From an uncultured Paracoccaceae bacterium (lineage in GTDB: Bacteria; Pseudomonadota; Alphaproteobacteria; Rhodobacterales; Rhodobacteraceae), in assembly GCA_947492825.1 (NCBI GenBank), contig CANLNT010000002.1, forward strand, positions 566,501 through 630,500: DNA of 64,000 nucleotides, written 5' to 3'. The notes under the pieces were generated by a model. The model worked only from the letters and a program-made list of their open reading frames with translations. It ran no database searches and was not told where the DNA came from. The translations under genes and the position numbers were made by a program. This document shows positions 26,718 through 35,327 of the stretch, one piece after another (within the stretch, counting starts at the first letter, position 1; each line of letters starts with the position of its first letter).

Positions 26718-27632
26718 GTGGCGGGATTTCTTGCCAGCACGATCCGCGCCGCAAACGCCAGCTTTCCGGGTTTGGGATTTGGTGATCTGCGCCTCAAGGC
26801 GCGATTTGTGCAGGCGGCATTTGCGCATCGTGCCAGTGCTGTTTCGTTGCTGGACCCGACACCGGGGTCGAATTTGGCGGACGCCATGCGGGAGCGTCCG
26901 CAGATGGCCGGTATTCTGCTTTGGCCGTACCAATGCGCGGGCTGGGGACCGGACGCGCGGATCGCGCGGTTTGTGGCGCATTACGATGCTGCGGCAGCGC
27001 TTGGCCCACCGTGGCGGTTTGGGTTGCACGAAAAGCTGATCCTGAGCGATTTGGCGGATGAGTTTGCAGGGCTGCGACTGGTGATTGACCAGCCCAAGTG
27101 GCTGATGCGCGAAGGTGGATTGGCGGTGAACCTGTTTGTAGACGATTTCCGCGCCTATTCGCTGGCGTTTTCGCTGTTTCGCACCGGCGAGGAGCGGCTG
27201 CAGGCGGTGATTGGCGGCTTGCAGGGGCGCAAGACGAATGAATCGCTTGGTCTTTACCGGGACCTGACAAAGGCGCTTTATGGGCTGCGTCCACGGGACT
27301 TTCTGATTGATGTGCTGCGGATGATATGCCGCGCGATTGAAGTTGACCAGATTGCGGCCGTCACGCAGGCCCACCGGCATCATCAACATCCGTTCTTTGG
27401 CAAAAAGGACCTGACACCGGACTATGATGCGATTTGGGAAGAACGCGGCGGGATCAAACAGGACGAGATGTTTTACTTTTTGCAGGTCACGCAAGCGCGG
27501 CGCGAGATTGAAGCGATCAAGGCCAACAAGCGGTCGCTTTACCGCAAGCGCTATGCGTTTATGGATCGGCTTGATGCCCAGATTGCGAAAGACCTGCCGC
27601 ATCTTTCGCCAACAACCTTTGTGGACCTATAG
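26718..27632 (+). CDS. VirK/YbjX-like protein (DUF535)
   Basis: The protein is about 304 residues from GTG 26718, one base after the preceding stop (a TTG at 26703 is possible). The DUF535 pattern is visible: GLHEKLILSDL, LFVDDFRAYSLAFSLFR, AVIGGLQGRKTNESLGLYRD, LTKALYGLRPRDFLIDVLRM and YRKRYAFMDRLDAQI. VirK-like proteins in enteric bacteria are linked to surface properties and resistance to antimicrobial peptides, but the biochemical role is unknown. Its place inside a polysaccharide operon suggests a role in envelope glycan handling. Confidence 0.78.
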   Translation: MAGFLASTIRAANASFPGLGFGDLRLKARFVQAAFAHRASAVSLLDPTPGSNLADAMRERPQMAGILLWPYQCAGWGPDARIARFVAHYDAAAALGPPWRFGLHEKLILSDLADEFAGLRLVIDQPKWLMREGGLAVNLFVDDFRAYSLAFSLFRTGEERLQAVIGGLQGRKTNESLGLYRDLTKALYGLRPRDFLIDVLRMICRAIEVDQIAAVTQAHRHHQHPFFGKKDLTPDYDAIWEERGGIKQDEMFYFLQVTQARREIEAIKANKRSLYRKRYAFMDRLDAQIAKDLPHLSPTTFVDL

Positions 27633-27638
27633 TCGGTT

Positions 27639-28100
27639 ATGTTTCTACTGAACCATCAGGACCGAAAGCTGATTGCGGCCATGCATGCCTATCAACGTGG
27701 GCGGGATGGATCGGGGCCTTTCGCGCGGTTGGCCTGCAACTGGGGAAAGCTACGATTCATGTTTTGGACGGTTATCAGCGGGTCGGACATCGACAGAGAC
27801 GCCACGATCGCCGCCACGGCCCGGTTCCCGCATTTGACAGGTGTCGTGATCCATCGTGACGCGATTGTGGACGACAATTGCCTGATCATGCAGCAAGTGA
27901 CGTTGGGACAATTGGCGGAAGGTGGCGCCCCTCATGTCAAGGCGGGCGCCTATGCGGGCGCCGGTGCAAAAATTCTTGGGCCGATCACAGTCGGTGCGAG
28001 TGCGCGCATCGGGGCCAACGCGGTTGTGCTGCAGGACGTGCCCGCAAATGCCACAGCTGTCGGTGTCCCGGCGCAGGTAAAAGGCGCACAGAACGACTGA
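27639..28100 (+). CDS. Hexapeptide-repeat acetyltransferase (serine acetyltransferase-like)
   Basis: The protein has 153 residues and starts 6 bases after the DUF535 stop. The left-handed beta-helix repeat pattern runs over residues ~50-150 (HLTGVVIHRDAIVDDNCLIM, QQVTLGQ, GAGAKILGPITVGASARIGA), ending in VGVPAQVKG. It is CysE-like in fold but much shorter than true CysE; such small members in polysaccharide loci O-acetylate sugars using acetyl-CoA. It is the last gene of the plus-strand operon, ending 10 bases from the convergent exosortase gene. Confidence 0.85.
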   Translation: MFLLNHQDRKLIAAMHAYQRGRDGSGPFARLACNWGKLRFMFWTVISGSDIDRDATIAATARFPHLTGVVIHRDAIVDDNCLIMQQVTLGQLAEGGAPHVKAGAYAGAGAKILGPITVGASARIGANAVVLQDVPANATAVGVPAQVKGAQND

Positions 28101-28110
28101 TATGACTGCC

Positions 28111-29715
28111 TTATTGGGCTGGAATGAAACGGCCTAGTGGGGCTTGGACCTGTACCAACACGTCATTCAAGCGGGCCTCGGCATCTGCGTCTGTTTCGTT
28201 CGGCAGGATCGGCGTTGTCAGGCGCACCAGAGCGCCATCGGTACGGCCTGTGCGAACCCCGTCGATCATCAGCCACAGTTTGGCAGAAAAGTCCCAGGCG
28301 ATGTGACGCCCTTTTTGCTCGAACCAATAATAGACCATCATCCGTGTCTCACCCTTTTGGATGATCGCGCGGTTGATGTTGTAGGGCTCTGCACTGCCAA
28401 GCTGTTCGGTCACATCCGTGCGTTCCAGCCATGCAATTTCCCAACCGCCACCGGGGAGGCAAATCTCTGGCGAGTGCACGCCTCCGCTGCTTTGGTCATA
28501 ATACCAGGCGGAGAAGAAGTTGACCGATGCAGCCGCATTAGGTGACGTGAATTGAACCTGATGGTAGTCGTCCGCGCCCAGCACAGTGGCAACGCTGGCA
28601 TCCAGAACACGGCGTGGGCCAGTTTGTTCCCAGCTCCCCAATGTGCGGGGGAAAGTTGAGAAGGATTCCCGATCAACGCGGATAGCACCACGTTCGGGCA
28701 GTGCGGCAAAGACGGCGACAGCCGCGAGGATTGCGCCGGCAGATGTAATCATCGCCGCGGAGGGCATGACGTGGCGCAGCCGCATGGCCTGTGTGCCAAG
28801 ACCGTCAGTGTCGAGGTCAAGCGCCTCGATCAGGCTCATCTTGACCGGGTTGAAGTACAGCAGAATGCGCGCCAGCAGGAACAGGATCAGGATACAGGCA
28901 ACAAAGATCACCCAACCTTCGAAGAAGTGCGAAAAGCCCTCGACCCAGGCCAGACCCCAGTTGTTGACGATATAGCCCGCCACGGCGATCCGGACAGAGT
29001 TCATCAGGATGGTGATCGGAACGGCAGAGATCAGCAAAACGGCCTTGTGCCACATCTGACCGCGGTAGAGCACCGCAAAGATGTAGGAAAAGCTGAGGAT
29101 CGGGAACAGGTAGCGCAGGCCCGAACATGCCTCTGCCACGTGTAGTTTGGTGACGCCAAGGTCGATGATATTACCGTCCAAGAAGACTGGTACGCTCATC
29201 AATTTCAGGAACCAGACACCCAGTTCGGAGGAAATGAACTGCAGCCATGTGGTGGTCTTGTAGTAGATCACGCCCGGCAGCGGCAGCATGTAGACAAGGT
29301 GTAGGACCGGGGGCCAGAAATGTTTGCCTGTCTTCCAGCCAAAGCTGACCAGAAGTAGGCCACCGATCCACAGGATCAGCGCATAAGCGACGATATCGTT
29401 GATATTCGACAGTTTGCCCAGCGATCCCATCGCAATGGCGGCAAGAATGACCGTGACGCCGATCCAGCGGTCGCGGATCGGGCCGGGACGTTCGGGAAAT
29501 TCCTTGAGCTGGCGCAGGAACAACAGACCCGACAGCACGGGAATCAGTGGGCCGTGGCTGTATTCGGGCAACTGCCACGCTTCCAGCAGCGCGCCGATAC
29601 CATCCCAAAAGAACACGCCTGCGGCTGCGCAAACAACGATCAACCAAAAGGTTCCCTTGTGCGCGAATGCGCCAAGTGCCGTAGATCTTTGGGAAATTTC
29701 GCTGCTGCTGGACAT
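28111..29715 (-). CDS. Exosortase fused to EpsI domain (XrtD-like)
   Basis: The protein has 534 residues from ATG 29715. The N-terminal part has eight or so membrane helices and the exosortase catalytic set: Cys in VAEACSGLRYLFP (~197), Arg in TILMNSVRIAVAGY (~242) and His in GFSHFFEGW (~263). The C-terminal part (from ~320) is an EpsI domain with the usual AWYYDQSSGGVHSPEICLPG segment. Exosortases cleave C-terminal sorting tags of exported proteins and usually sit in EPS loci. The fusion and host group fit the XrtD type that acts on VPLPA-tagged proteins. No such tag ends any protein in this window. Confidence 0.85.
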   Translation of the reverse strand: MSSSSEISQRSTALGAFAHKGTFWLIVVCAAAGVFFWDGIGALLEAWQLPEYSHGPLIPVLSGLLFLRQLKEFPERPGPIRDRWIGVTVILAAIAMGSLGKLSNINDIVAYALILWIGGLLLVSFGWKTGKHFWPPVLHLVYMLPLPGVIYYKTTTWLQFISSELGVWFLKLMSVPVFLDGNIIDLGVTKLHVAEACSGLRYLFPILSFSYIFAVLYRGQMWHKAVLLISAVPITILMNSVRIAVAGYIVNNWGLAWVEGFSHFFEGWVIFVACILILFLLARILLYFNPVKMSLIEALDLDTDGLGTQAMRLRHVMPSAAMITSAGAILAAVAVFAALPERGAIRVDRESFSTFPRTLGSWEQTGPRRVLDASVATVLGADDYHQVQFTSPNAAASVNFFSAWYYDQSSGGVHSPEICLPGGGWEIAWLERTDVTEQLGSAEPYNINRAIIQKGETRMMVYYWFEQKGRHIAWDFSAKLWLMIDGVRTGRTDGALVRLTTPILPNETDADAEARLNDVLVQVQAPLGRFIPAQ

Positions 29716-29900
29716 CAATACACTCTATTCGGTCAACTACACTGGGCCTTAACGGCGGGAAACGGCAACATCATGGCGATTGACCTTCAAAAATAAGATC
29801 AAAAAGCCTGATAGCACGAGACACGCGATTTCCAAAGCCCGGCGATAGGCACAAAGCTGTTATCACTCACCAAATTGGCAACAGTTGTTTGTCCACTTGT

Positions 29901-29917
29901 GTGCAACAAATTTGCAC
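29901..29917. promoter_or_regulatory. Inverted repeat GTGCAA-N5-TTGCAC in divergent promoter region
   Basis: In the 257-base gap between the exosortase and the glycosyltransferase genes, GTGCAA (29901-29906) and TTGCAC (29912-29917) flank CAAAT. The dyad continues imperfectly into TTGT on the left and ACAA on the right. It looks like a dimer-binding operator lying about 56 bases upstream of the glycosyltransferase start. I see nothing else definite in the gap. Confidence 0.45.
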
Positions 29918-29972
29918 AACAATGGAATAGAAGCGCTTTGTGCTTCCCCAATGGCCGGGTTCTGGGTCAAGA

Positions 29973-31061
29973 ATGTCCGAGATTTCAGGCGGCCCGTTGA
30001 AAGCGATTTTGGTGAATTCAGCCACAAAGACCACATGTGACATCGGCGTCTTTGCTCATAATGAGCAAGACGGGATCGCGGCACTATTGGGCGAACTTGC
30101 ACGGCAAGACGTGTTCGATGATCCCACACTGGATCTGCGCGTTCACATTCTGGCCAACGGATGCACCGATGCGACCGTGGGTCGTGCAAATGGGGCGATT
30201 GCAGAACTGCCCGCAACGGTCGGCAACCGGATTGCCGTGCTTGATTTAGAATTAGGCGGCAAGTCCCGGACTGTGCATCGTTTCATTCATGATATCGCGC
30301 GCCGGGATGCGACGATCCTAGGTTTCATGGACGCGGATATTGTTCTGCCGCAGGCCGATACCATCCGGCGCATGATTGCAGCGCTGCAAGACCGCCCAAA
30401 GCTGCAAGCCTTCACCAGTTGCCCGATCAAGGACGTTGTGCACGATCAACTTCCGACCGGCCTTGTCGGGCGGATCATCGGGGCCAGCGGGGGCGGCTTG
30501 GCAGATTTCAAAACAGCCATCTGCGGGCAGTTGTTCGTGATGCGCAGTGCGATGGCGCGCCAAATTGGATTGCCCGCGGGCTTGCCGGTCGAAGACGGGT
30601 TCATGCGTGCGATGATGCTGACTGATCTTTTGAGCGCGCCAGAGAATTTTGACCGGATCGACGGGGATGAGGCGATTTACCACGTCTATGAGTCAATCCG
30701 CACGATCCCAGAGCTGATCCGGCATCAGGTTCGGATCGTCATAGGCAGTGCGATCAATTCGGTTCTATTTGCCAAGATACGACGCGATGCAAGTGATCTG
30801 GACGCAGCACATGAGTTGCTGATGCGAGCGGCCGAAGATGAGAACTGGCTGCCCGATGTGATCAAAGCCGAGCTGCCAAAGTGGCCCTATGGTTATGTGC
30901 CGCTGCACTTTCTGACCTGGCGGGTGAAAGCGTTTTTTGCTGGGTCGCAAAAGAGCCTGCGCAGGTTTGCGCTGCTTTTGCTTGGTTTCGGCTTTGACTT
31001 TGTTGTTTATGTGCTGGCGAGCTTGCGGATGATGTTCCGGCCCAGTGCCGGTTTCTGGTAG
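29973..31061 (+). CDS. Glycosyltransferase family 2, membrane-associated
   Basis: The protein has about 362 residues from ATG 29973; a GTG at 29940 is in frame. The GT-A fold starts CDIGVFAHNEQDGIAALLGE, with the DxD equivalent in ILGFMDADIVLPQ, and an acceptor-site region VEDGFMRAMM. A C-terminal amphipathic/membrane region follows (FALLLLGFGFDFVVYVLASL). It probably adds a sugar to the lipid-linked repeat unit. The next GT2 gene follows after 6 bases. Confidence 0.8.
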   Translation: MSEISGGPLKAILVNSATKTTCDIGVFAHNEQDGIAALLGELARQDVFDDPTLDLRVHILANGCTDATVGRANGAIAELPATVGNRIAVLDLELGGKSRTVHRFIHDIARRDATILGFMDADIVLPQADTIRRMIAALQDRPKLQAFTSCPIKDVVHDQLPTGLVGRIIGASGGGLADFKTAICGQLFVMRSAMARQIGLPAGLPVEDGFMRAMMLTDLLSAPENFDRIDGDEAIYHVYESIRTIPELIRHQVRIVIGSAINSVLFAKIRRDASDLDAAHELLMRAAEDENWLPDVIKAELPKWPYGYVPLHFLTWRVKAFFAGSQKSLRRFALLLLGFGFDFVVYVLASLRMMFRPSAGFW

Positions 31062-31067
31062 GCCCAG

Positions 31068-32033
31068 ATGACTGAAGAAAAGAAGACCGCACCGATGCCT
31101 GATCCTGCAAGTTACGTCGTGATTTCACCCTGCCGGAATGAGGCGGCGTATATGCGCCGCACGCTGGATAGTATGGTGGCGCAGACGGTGCAGCCGACGC
31201 TGTGGTTGATTGTCGACGACGGGTCGACCGATGAAACACCAGAGATTTTGGCCGAATACGCAGCGCAGCATGACTGGATCAAGGTCGCACCCAAACCTGA
31301 CCGCGGGCATCGTGCCGTGGGGCCGGGCGTGATTGAGGCGTTCTATTTCGGTTTGGATCAGGTCACGCTGAGCGATTTTGCCTATCTGTGCAAACTCGAC
31401 CTCGACCTGGATTTGCCGCCTGGCTATTTCGCGACATTGATCGCACGGATGCAGGACAATCCCCGGATCGGAACCTGTTCGGGCAAGCCCTATGCGCGCA
31501 ATAGCCGAGGCGCGTTGGTTGCGGAAACGGCTGGTGATGAGATGTCGGTTGGGATGACAAAGTTCTTCTCAACCGCCTGTTTTGAGGACATCGGAGGCTT
31601 TGTCCACGAGGTGATGTGGGACGGGATTGATTGCCATACCGCGCGGATGAAGGGCTGGACGCCGAAAAGCTGGGACGAAGAAGGTCTGCGGTTCGAACAT
31701 TTGCGCCCGATGGGGTCGAGCCAGCAAAGCATCTACACCGGGCGGCGCAGACACGGGTTTGGGCAGCATTACATGGGATCCGACCCGCTTTATTTCATCG
31801 CCACCGCGATCAACAAGATGCGGCACCCGCCGGTTGTGTTGGGTGGGCTGGCGATGTTGCAGGGGTATTTTGGCGCAATGTTGCGGGGCAACCGGCAGCA
31901 TAACGATCCTGCGTTGCGGGCCTTTATTCGCAATTATCAAAGGCGCGCCTTGCGTATGGGCAAGGCCAAGGCCATCGCCCAGATCGAGAAAGAGCGCGCA
32001 CCGATTTTTGCCGCAAAAGCGCGGGCAGGCTGA
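31068..32033 (+). CDS. Glycosyltransferase family 2
   Basis: The protein has 321 residues. It has classical GT2 motifs: YVVISPCRNEAAYMRRTLDS, WLIVDDGSTDETPEILAEY and LCKLDLDLDLPPGYF as the DxD site. The C-terminus carries a short hydrophobic segment and a basic tail. It is co-transcribed with the preceding GT2 gene. Its stop is adjacent to the convergent amidotransferase gene. The sugar donor cannot be inferred. Confidence 0.88.
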   Translation: MTEEKKTAPMPDPASYVVISPCRNEAAYMRRTLDSMVAQTVQPTLWLIVDDGSTDETPEILAEYAAQHDWIKVAPKPDRGHRAVGPGVIEAFYFGLDQVTLSDFAYLCKLDLDLDLPPGYFATLIARMQDNPRIGTCSGKPYARNSRGALVAETAGDEMSVGMTKFFSTACFEDIGGFVHEVMWDGIDCHTARMKGWTPKSWDEEGLRFEHLRPMGSSQQSIYTGRRRHGFGQHYMGSDPLYFIATAINKMRHPPVVLGGLAMLQGYFGAMLRGNRQHNDPALRAFIRNYQRRALRMGKAKAIAQIEKERAPIFAAKARAG

Positions 32034-33986
32034 TTAGCCCTGCGCGGCGAGCCAGTCCTGAAACATCAGGACGGCCCAAAGTTGACGACCCCAGTTGTGG
32101 CTGGCTTTTTGGTGTTGATCCCATTTCTGGCGGATGAGGTTGGTGTCGAAGTAGCCCTCGCGCGTCAGGCGTTCGGGCGCCAGCAAATCCTCTGCCCAAT
32201 CGCGCAGGTCGCCGCGCAGCCAAAGGCCAATCGGCACTTCGAACCCCATTTTGGGGCGTTCGATCAGATGGCGTGGGACGTGGCGATAAAGGACTTGCCG
32301 CAAGAGCCATTTTGACTGTCCATCCCGGACCTTAAGATCAAAGGGAAGCTGACAGGCGAATTCAACGACGCGGTGATCCAGCAGCGGTGCCCGCGATTCC
32401 AAGGCGACAGCCATCGTGGCGCGATCGACTTTGGTGAGAATGTCGTCGGGCAGATAGGTCATCATATCCAGCTGCATCATCCGCTCGCTGACCCGCAGGT
32501 CCCCGCAGTCGGGAAGGTTTTCAGCCAACAGGCTTGGGACCGCATTTGCCCCCATCACGGCCTGATCCGGGAAGCGCCAGACGGCGACCATCTTGCGATG
32601 AAGCTCTTCGACCGTGGCGCTGGCACCATAGTCCGCCAAGCGGTGCAGGCGTTGCCCATTGGGTTCCTTGCCCTGCGGCGTCGCGCGCAGCGGTTCCATG
32701 AACCGGTTGAGCACGGTGGCGGGTATGCTGCGAAGTGCAGCGGCCCCCATGTTGCGCAAAACGCCAGGCATCTTAGCGGTCTTGTTCCAAAGCTGTGCGC
32801 CCTGCAGATAACGGTCGTAGCCGCAGAACAATTCATCTCCGCCATCCCCCGACAGGGCGACCGTCACATGTTCCCGCGCCATAGCGGCCACCAGACAAGT
32901 CGGTATCTGAGAGCTGTCCGCAAAGGGTTCGTCATAGATCGCGGACAGGCGTGGAACCACGTCCAGCAACTCCTGTTTGCCGACGTAAAGCTCTGTATGG
33001 TGGGTGCCGAGGTGTGCTGCAATTTCGGCTGCAAATTCAGCTTCGTTGTAGCGTTTTTCGTGAAACCCGATGGAAAAAGTATGCACCGGACGGTCAGAGA
33101 GGTGCTGCATCAGCCCGACGATGGTCGAGGAATCGATGCCGCCCGACAGAAAGGCGCCCAATGGCACGTCAGACATCATTTGCTGACCGACGGCATCCAG
33201 CAAGAGGGCTTCGAGTTGGTCGGTCGCCGTCTGCGGCGACAGCCCGTGTTGCTGCGGCTGTGTCGTGACCTTGTCAATCGACCAATAGCGCGCGGTTTTT
33301 GGCAGCGGGTCGGCCAGCGATACAGTGACCATCTCGCCGGGTCGCAGTTTGTGGATGCCGGCAAAGATCGCATGATCCTCGCCTATGTTGCCGTGTCGCA
33401 GATATTGCGGCAGCGCATCGCGGTTGATCGTGCCTTCAAATGACGGATGCTGCTTGAGCGCATGCAATTCTGAACCAAAGAGGAACGCCGCCTGTGGCCC
33501 CTGACCTTGCCAGCCATAGAACAGCGGTTTTTCACCCATGCGATCCCGTGCAAGCGTCAGGTGGCGGCTTTCGTGATCCCAAATCGCAAGCCCAAACATA
33601 CCGACACAACGCTTGAGCGTCTCTTCGATGCCCCAGACGTCAATCGCAGCAAGCAGCGTTTCAGTGTCAGAGGTCCCGCGCCATTCCGGGCTATGACCTC
33701 CGTCTGAAAGGCTTTTGCGGATGTGTTGGTGGTTGTAGATTTCGCCATTGAACGTGATCGTATAGCGCCCAGAGGCTGCCGCCATAGGCTGATGCCCGGC
33801 AGCCGTCAGATCAACAATGGCAAGGCGCAGATGTCCAAAGCAGATGCCCGTTTCAAGGTCTCCCCAACTGCCGTTTGAATCCGGGCCACGATGCGCAATC
33901 GCATCCATCATCGCGGTAATGGTGGCATCACGCTGATCACTGGAAAGCGCCCCAGGTGCCTGCAAGAAACCGGTAATTCCGCACAT
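32034..33986 (-). CDS. asnB: Glutamine-dependent amidotransferase, asparagine synthase (AsnB) family
   Basis: The protein has 650 residues. The N-terminal nucleophile Cys2 (MCGITGFLQ) opens a class II glutaminase domain (ITFNGEIYNHQHIRKSL). The synthetase domain has the PP-loop GAFLSGGIDSSTIVGLMQ, then VALSGDGGDELFCGYDRYL and a C-terminal helical part. AsnB-like proteins in exosortase/EPS loci probably amidate uronic acids of the polymer rather than make asparagine. Its ATG overlaps the TGA of the upstream glycosyltransferase gene by one base, so they are coupled. Confidence 0.88.
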   Translation of the reverse strand: MCGITGFLQAPGALSSDQRDATITAMMDAIAHRGPDSNGSWGDLETGICFGHLRLAIVDLTAAGHQPMAAASGRYTITFNGEIYNHQHIRKSLSDGGHSPEWRGTSDTETLLAAIDVWGIEETLKRCVGMFGLAIWDHESRHLTLARDRMGEKPLFYGWQGQGPQAAFLFGSELHALKQHPSFEGTINRDALPQYLRHGNIGEDHAIFAGIHKLRPGEMVTVSLADPLPKTARYWSIDKVTTQPQQHGLSPQTATDQLEALLLDAVGQQMMSDVPLGAFLSGGIDSSTIVGLMQHLSDRPVHTFSIGFHEKRYNEAEFAAEIAAHLGTHHTELYVGKQELLDVVPRLSAIYDEPFADSSQIPTCLVAAMAREHVTVALSGDGGDELFCGYDRYLQGAQLWNKTAKMPGVLRNMGAAALRSIPATVLNRFMEPLRATPQGKEPNGQRLHRLADYGASATVEELHRKMVAVWRFPDQAVMGANAVPSLLAENLPDCGDLRVSERMMQLDMMTYLPDDILTKVDRATMAVALESRAPLLDHRVVEFACQLPFDLKVRDGQSKWLLRQVLYRHVPRHLIERPKMGFEVPIGLWLRGDLRDWAEDLLAPERLTREGYFDTNLIRQKWDQHQKASHNWGRQLWAVLMFQDWLAAQG

Positions 33987-35251
33987 CAGCTGTCACCAGT
34001 TTCGGTTGGAAGCGTTGGACGCGCAGAGCCTGCGGGATCACCTTCAAAAAGCGTCAGCAGGCGGGCCGCTTCGGTTCTGACATCAAATTCCGACGCGACG
34101 CGGGCTTGTCCGGTTTGCCCCATGTTGGCCCGCAGATCAGGATCCGCAGCGAGCTTCAGGATGCGGTCGCGCAGCGTGTCGACATCGCCCGGCGGAACGA
34201 TAAAGCCGCTCTTGCCATCTTCGACGAGTTCTGAAACGCCCGCGACTTGGGTGCAGATGACGGGAATACTTGCGGCCAGAGCCTCCATCAGGACCACGGG
34301 AAGGCCTTCGGCAAAACTGGGCAATACAAATGCGTCGGCGGTTGCGAGAGTCGCGGCGACGTCTTCCTGTGAAAGATACCCGCTAAATGTTACTTTCTCT
34401 GCGTCGGGTGCCGACAGTGTTTCCAGCTTTGCGCGGTCGTCACCGTCACCGACGATGGTCAAGTGCAGATCGGGGTTGGATTTGAGCGCTTCGGAAAACG
34501 CCTGGAGCAGCACCCGAACCCCTTTGATCGCTGTCAGACGTCCGACATAGACCAGATGCGTTTTGCCGGGCATTGGTGTTTTGGGATGTTGGTACATCTC
34601 TGGGATCACGCCGCAGTGGATGATCCGCAGTTTGGGCCAATCGTCAGGGTCCGAGAAATACATCGCCTGACTGCGGGCAAAGTGGCTGATGCAGGCGACG
34701 AACCGCGCGTGGCGCACCTTTTCGCGAATTTTCCAACGCTCCGGCGCAAATAGTTCTGCCGGTCCATGCAGAGTGAAGCTGAATGGAATATCAGAGAGCT
34801 TCGCTGCCAAAACGGCGACATTTGCACTGACGTCAGCAAAGTGGTTGTGCAGATGCGTGACGTTGTGGCGTCTAAGGTCATCAGCAATGATCGTCGCTTC
34901 GGCGAAATAGATCAGCTGGTAGATCAGCGCGCGCAATCCCGGCGCGCGCATCGAAAGCGCCAACAAAAGGGTTGCGAAATAGGTGCTAGGCTGCCGGAAC
35001 ATCAATGTCTGCGCCGCCAGCAACGGGATTATTCGCTTTGCGGTGGCCAGCACATAGAAGGTGTCTCTTGCCGCCTCTTGTTCTGCAGTGCCACGCAAGT
35101 GATCCGCCGAGGGGCGGCGGATCGCATAGGTGCGGACCTTTGCGCCCAAGGATCGCAGCGCTTCGACCTCTCGCAAGATGAAGGTGTGCGAAACTGCCGG
35201 GTAGTGTCCGGTCAGATAGGCAACCCGCACCCCATCACTCGTCTTGGCCAT
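33986..35251 (-). CDS. Glycosyltransferase family 4
   Basis: The protein has 421 residues from ATG 35251 (a TTG at 35263 is in frame). It is GT-B fold with N-terminal VAYLTGHYPAVSHTFILREV, as in colanic-acid type (WcaL-like) enzymes, and the C-terminal donor site FVLPSFAEGLPVVLMEALAA containing the EX7E motif. It is coupled to the amidotransferase gene. Upstream, 76 bases containing three stem-loops separate it from the tailspike-like gene. Confidence 0.9.
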   Translation of the reverse strand: MAKTSDGVRVAYLTGHYPAVSHTFILREVEALRSLGAKVRTYAIRRPSADHLRGTAEQEAARDTFYVLATAKRIIPLLAAQTLMFRQPSTYFATLLLALSMRAPGLRALIYQLIYFAEATIIADDLRRHNVTHLHNHFADVSANVAVLAAKLSDIPFSFTLHGPAELFAPERWKIREKVRHARFVACISHFARSQAMYFSDPDDWPKLRIIHCGVIPEMYQHPKTPMPGKTHLVYVGRLTAIKGVRVLLQAFSEALKSNPDLHLTIVGDGDDRAKLETLSAPDAEKVTFSGYLSQEDVAATLATADAFVLPSFAEGLPVVLMEALAASIPVICTQVAGVSELVEDGKSGFIVPPGDVDTLRDRILKLAADPDLRANMGQTGQARVASEFDVRTEAARLLTLFEGDPAGSARPTLPTETGDS

Positions 35252-35260
35252 GCAACCCCG

Positions 35261-35321
35261 CAAACGTTTGGCTTTCCCGGCACTCTATGCCGGGAGACGC
35301 GTCGCGGGCAAACAGGTTTGC
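35261..35321 (-). repeat. Three stem-loops between tailspike-like gene and GT4 gene
   Basis: In the 76-base gap there is a perfect palindrome CAAACGTTTG (35261-35270), a hairpin CCCGGCA-ctcta-TGCCGGG (35276-35294) and GCAAAC-AG-GTTTGC (35308-35321). None is followed by a T run on the minus strand. The two CAAAC/GTTTG dyads are related. They may form a processing or insulating element separating the spike unit from the glycosyltransferase/amidotransferase genes. Confidence 0.5.
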
Positions 35322-35327
35322 GCAGGG

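Noticed and set aside
32373-33443. Antisense open frame of 356 codons inside the asparagine-synthase-like gene
   Set aside because: The sense frame carries the glutaminase and PP-loop motifs; no support for the antisense frame.
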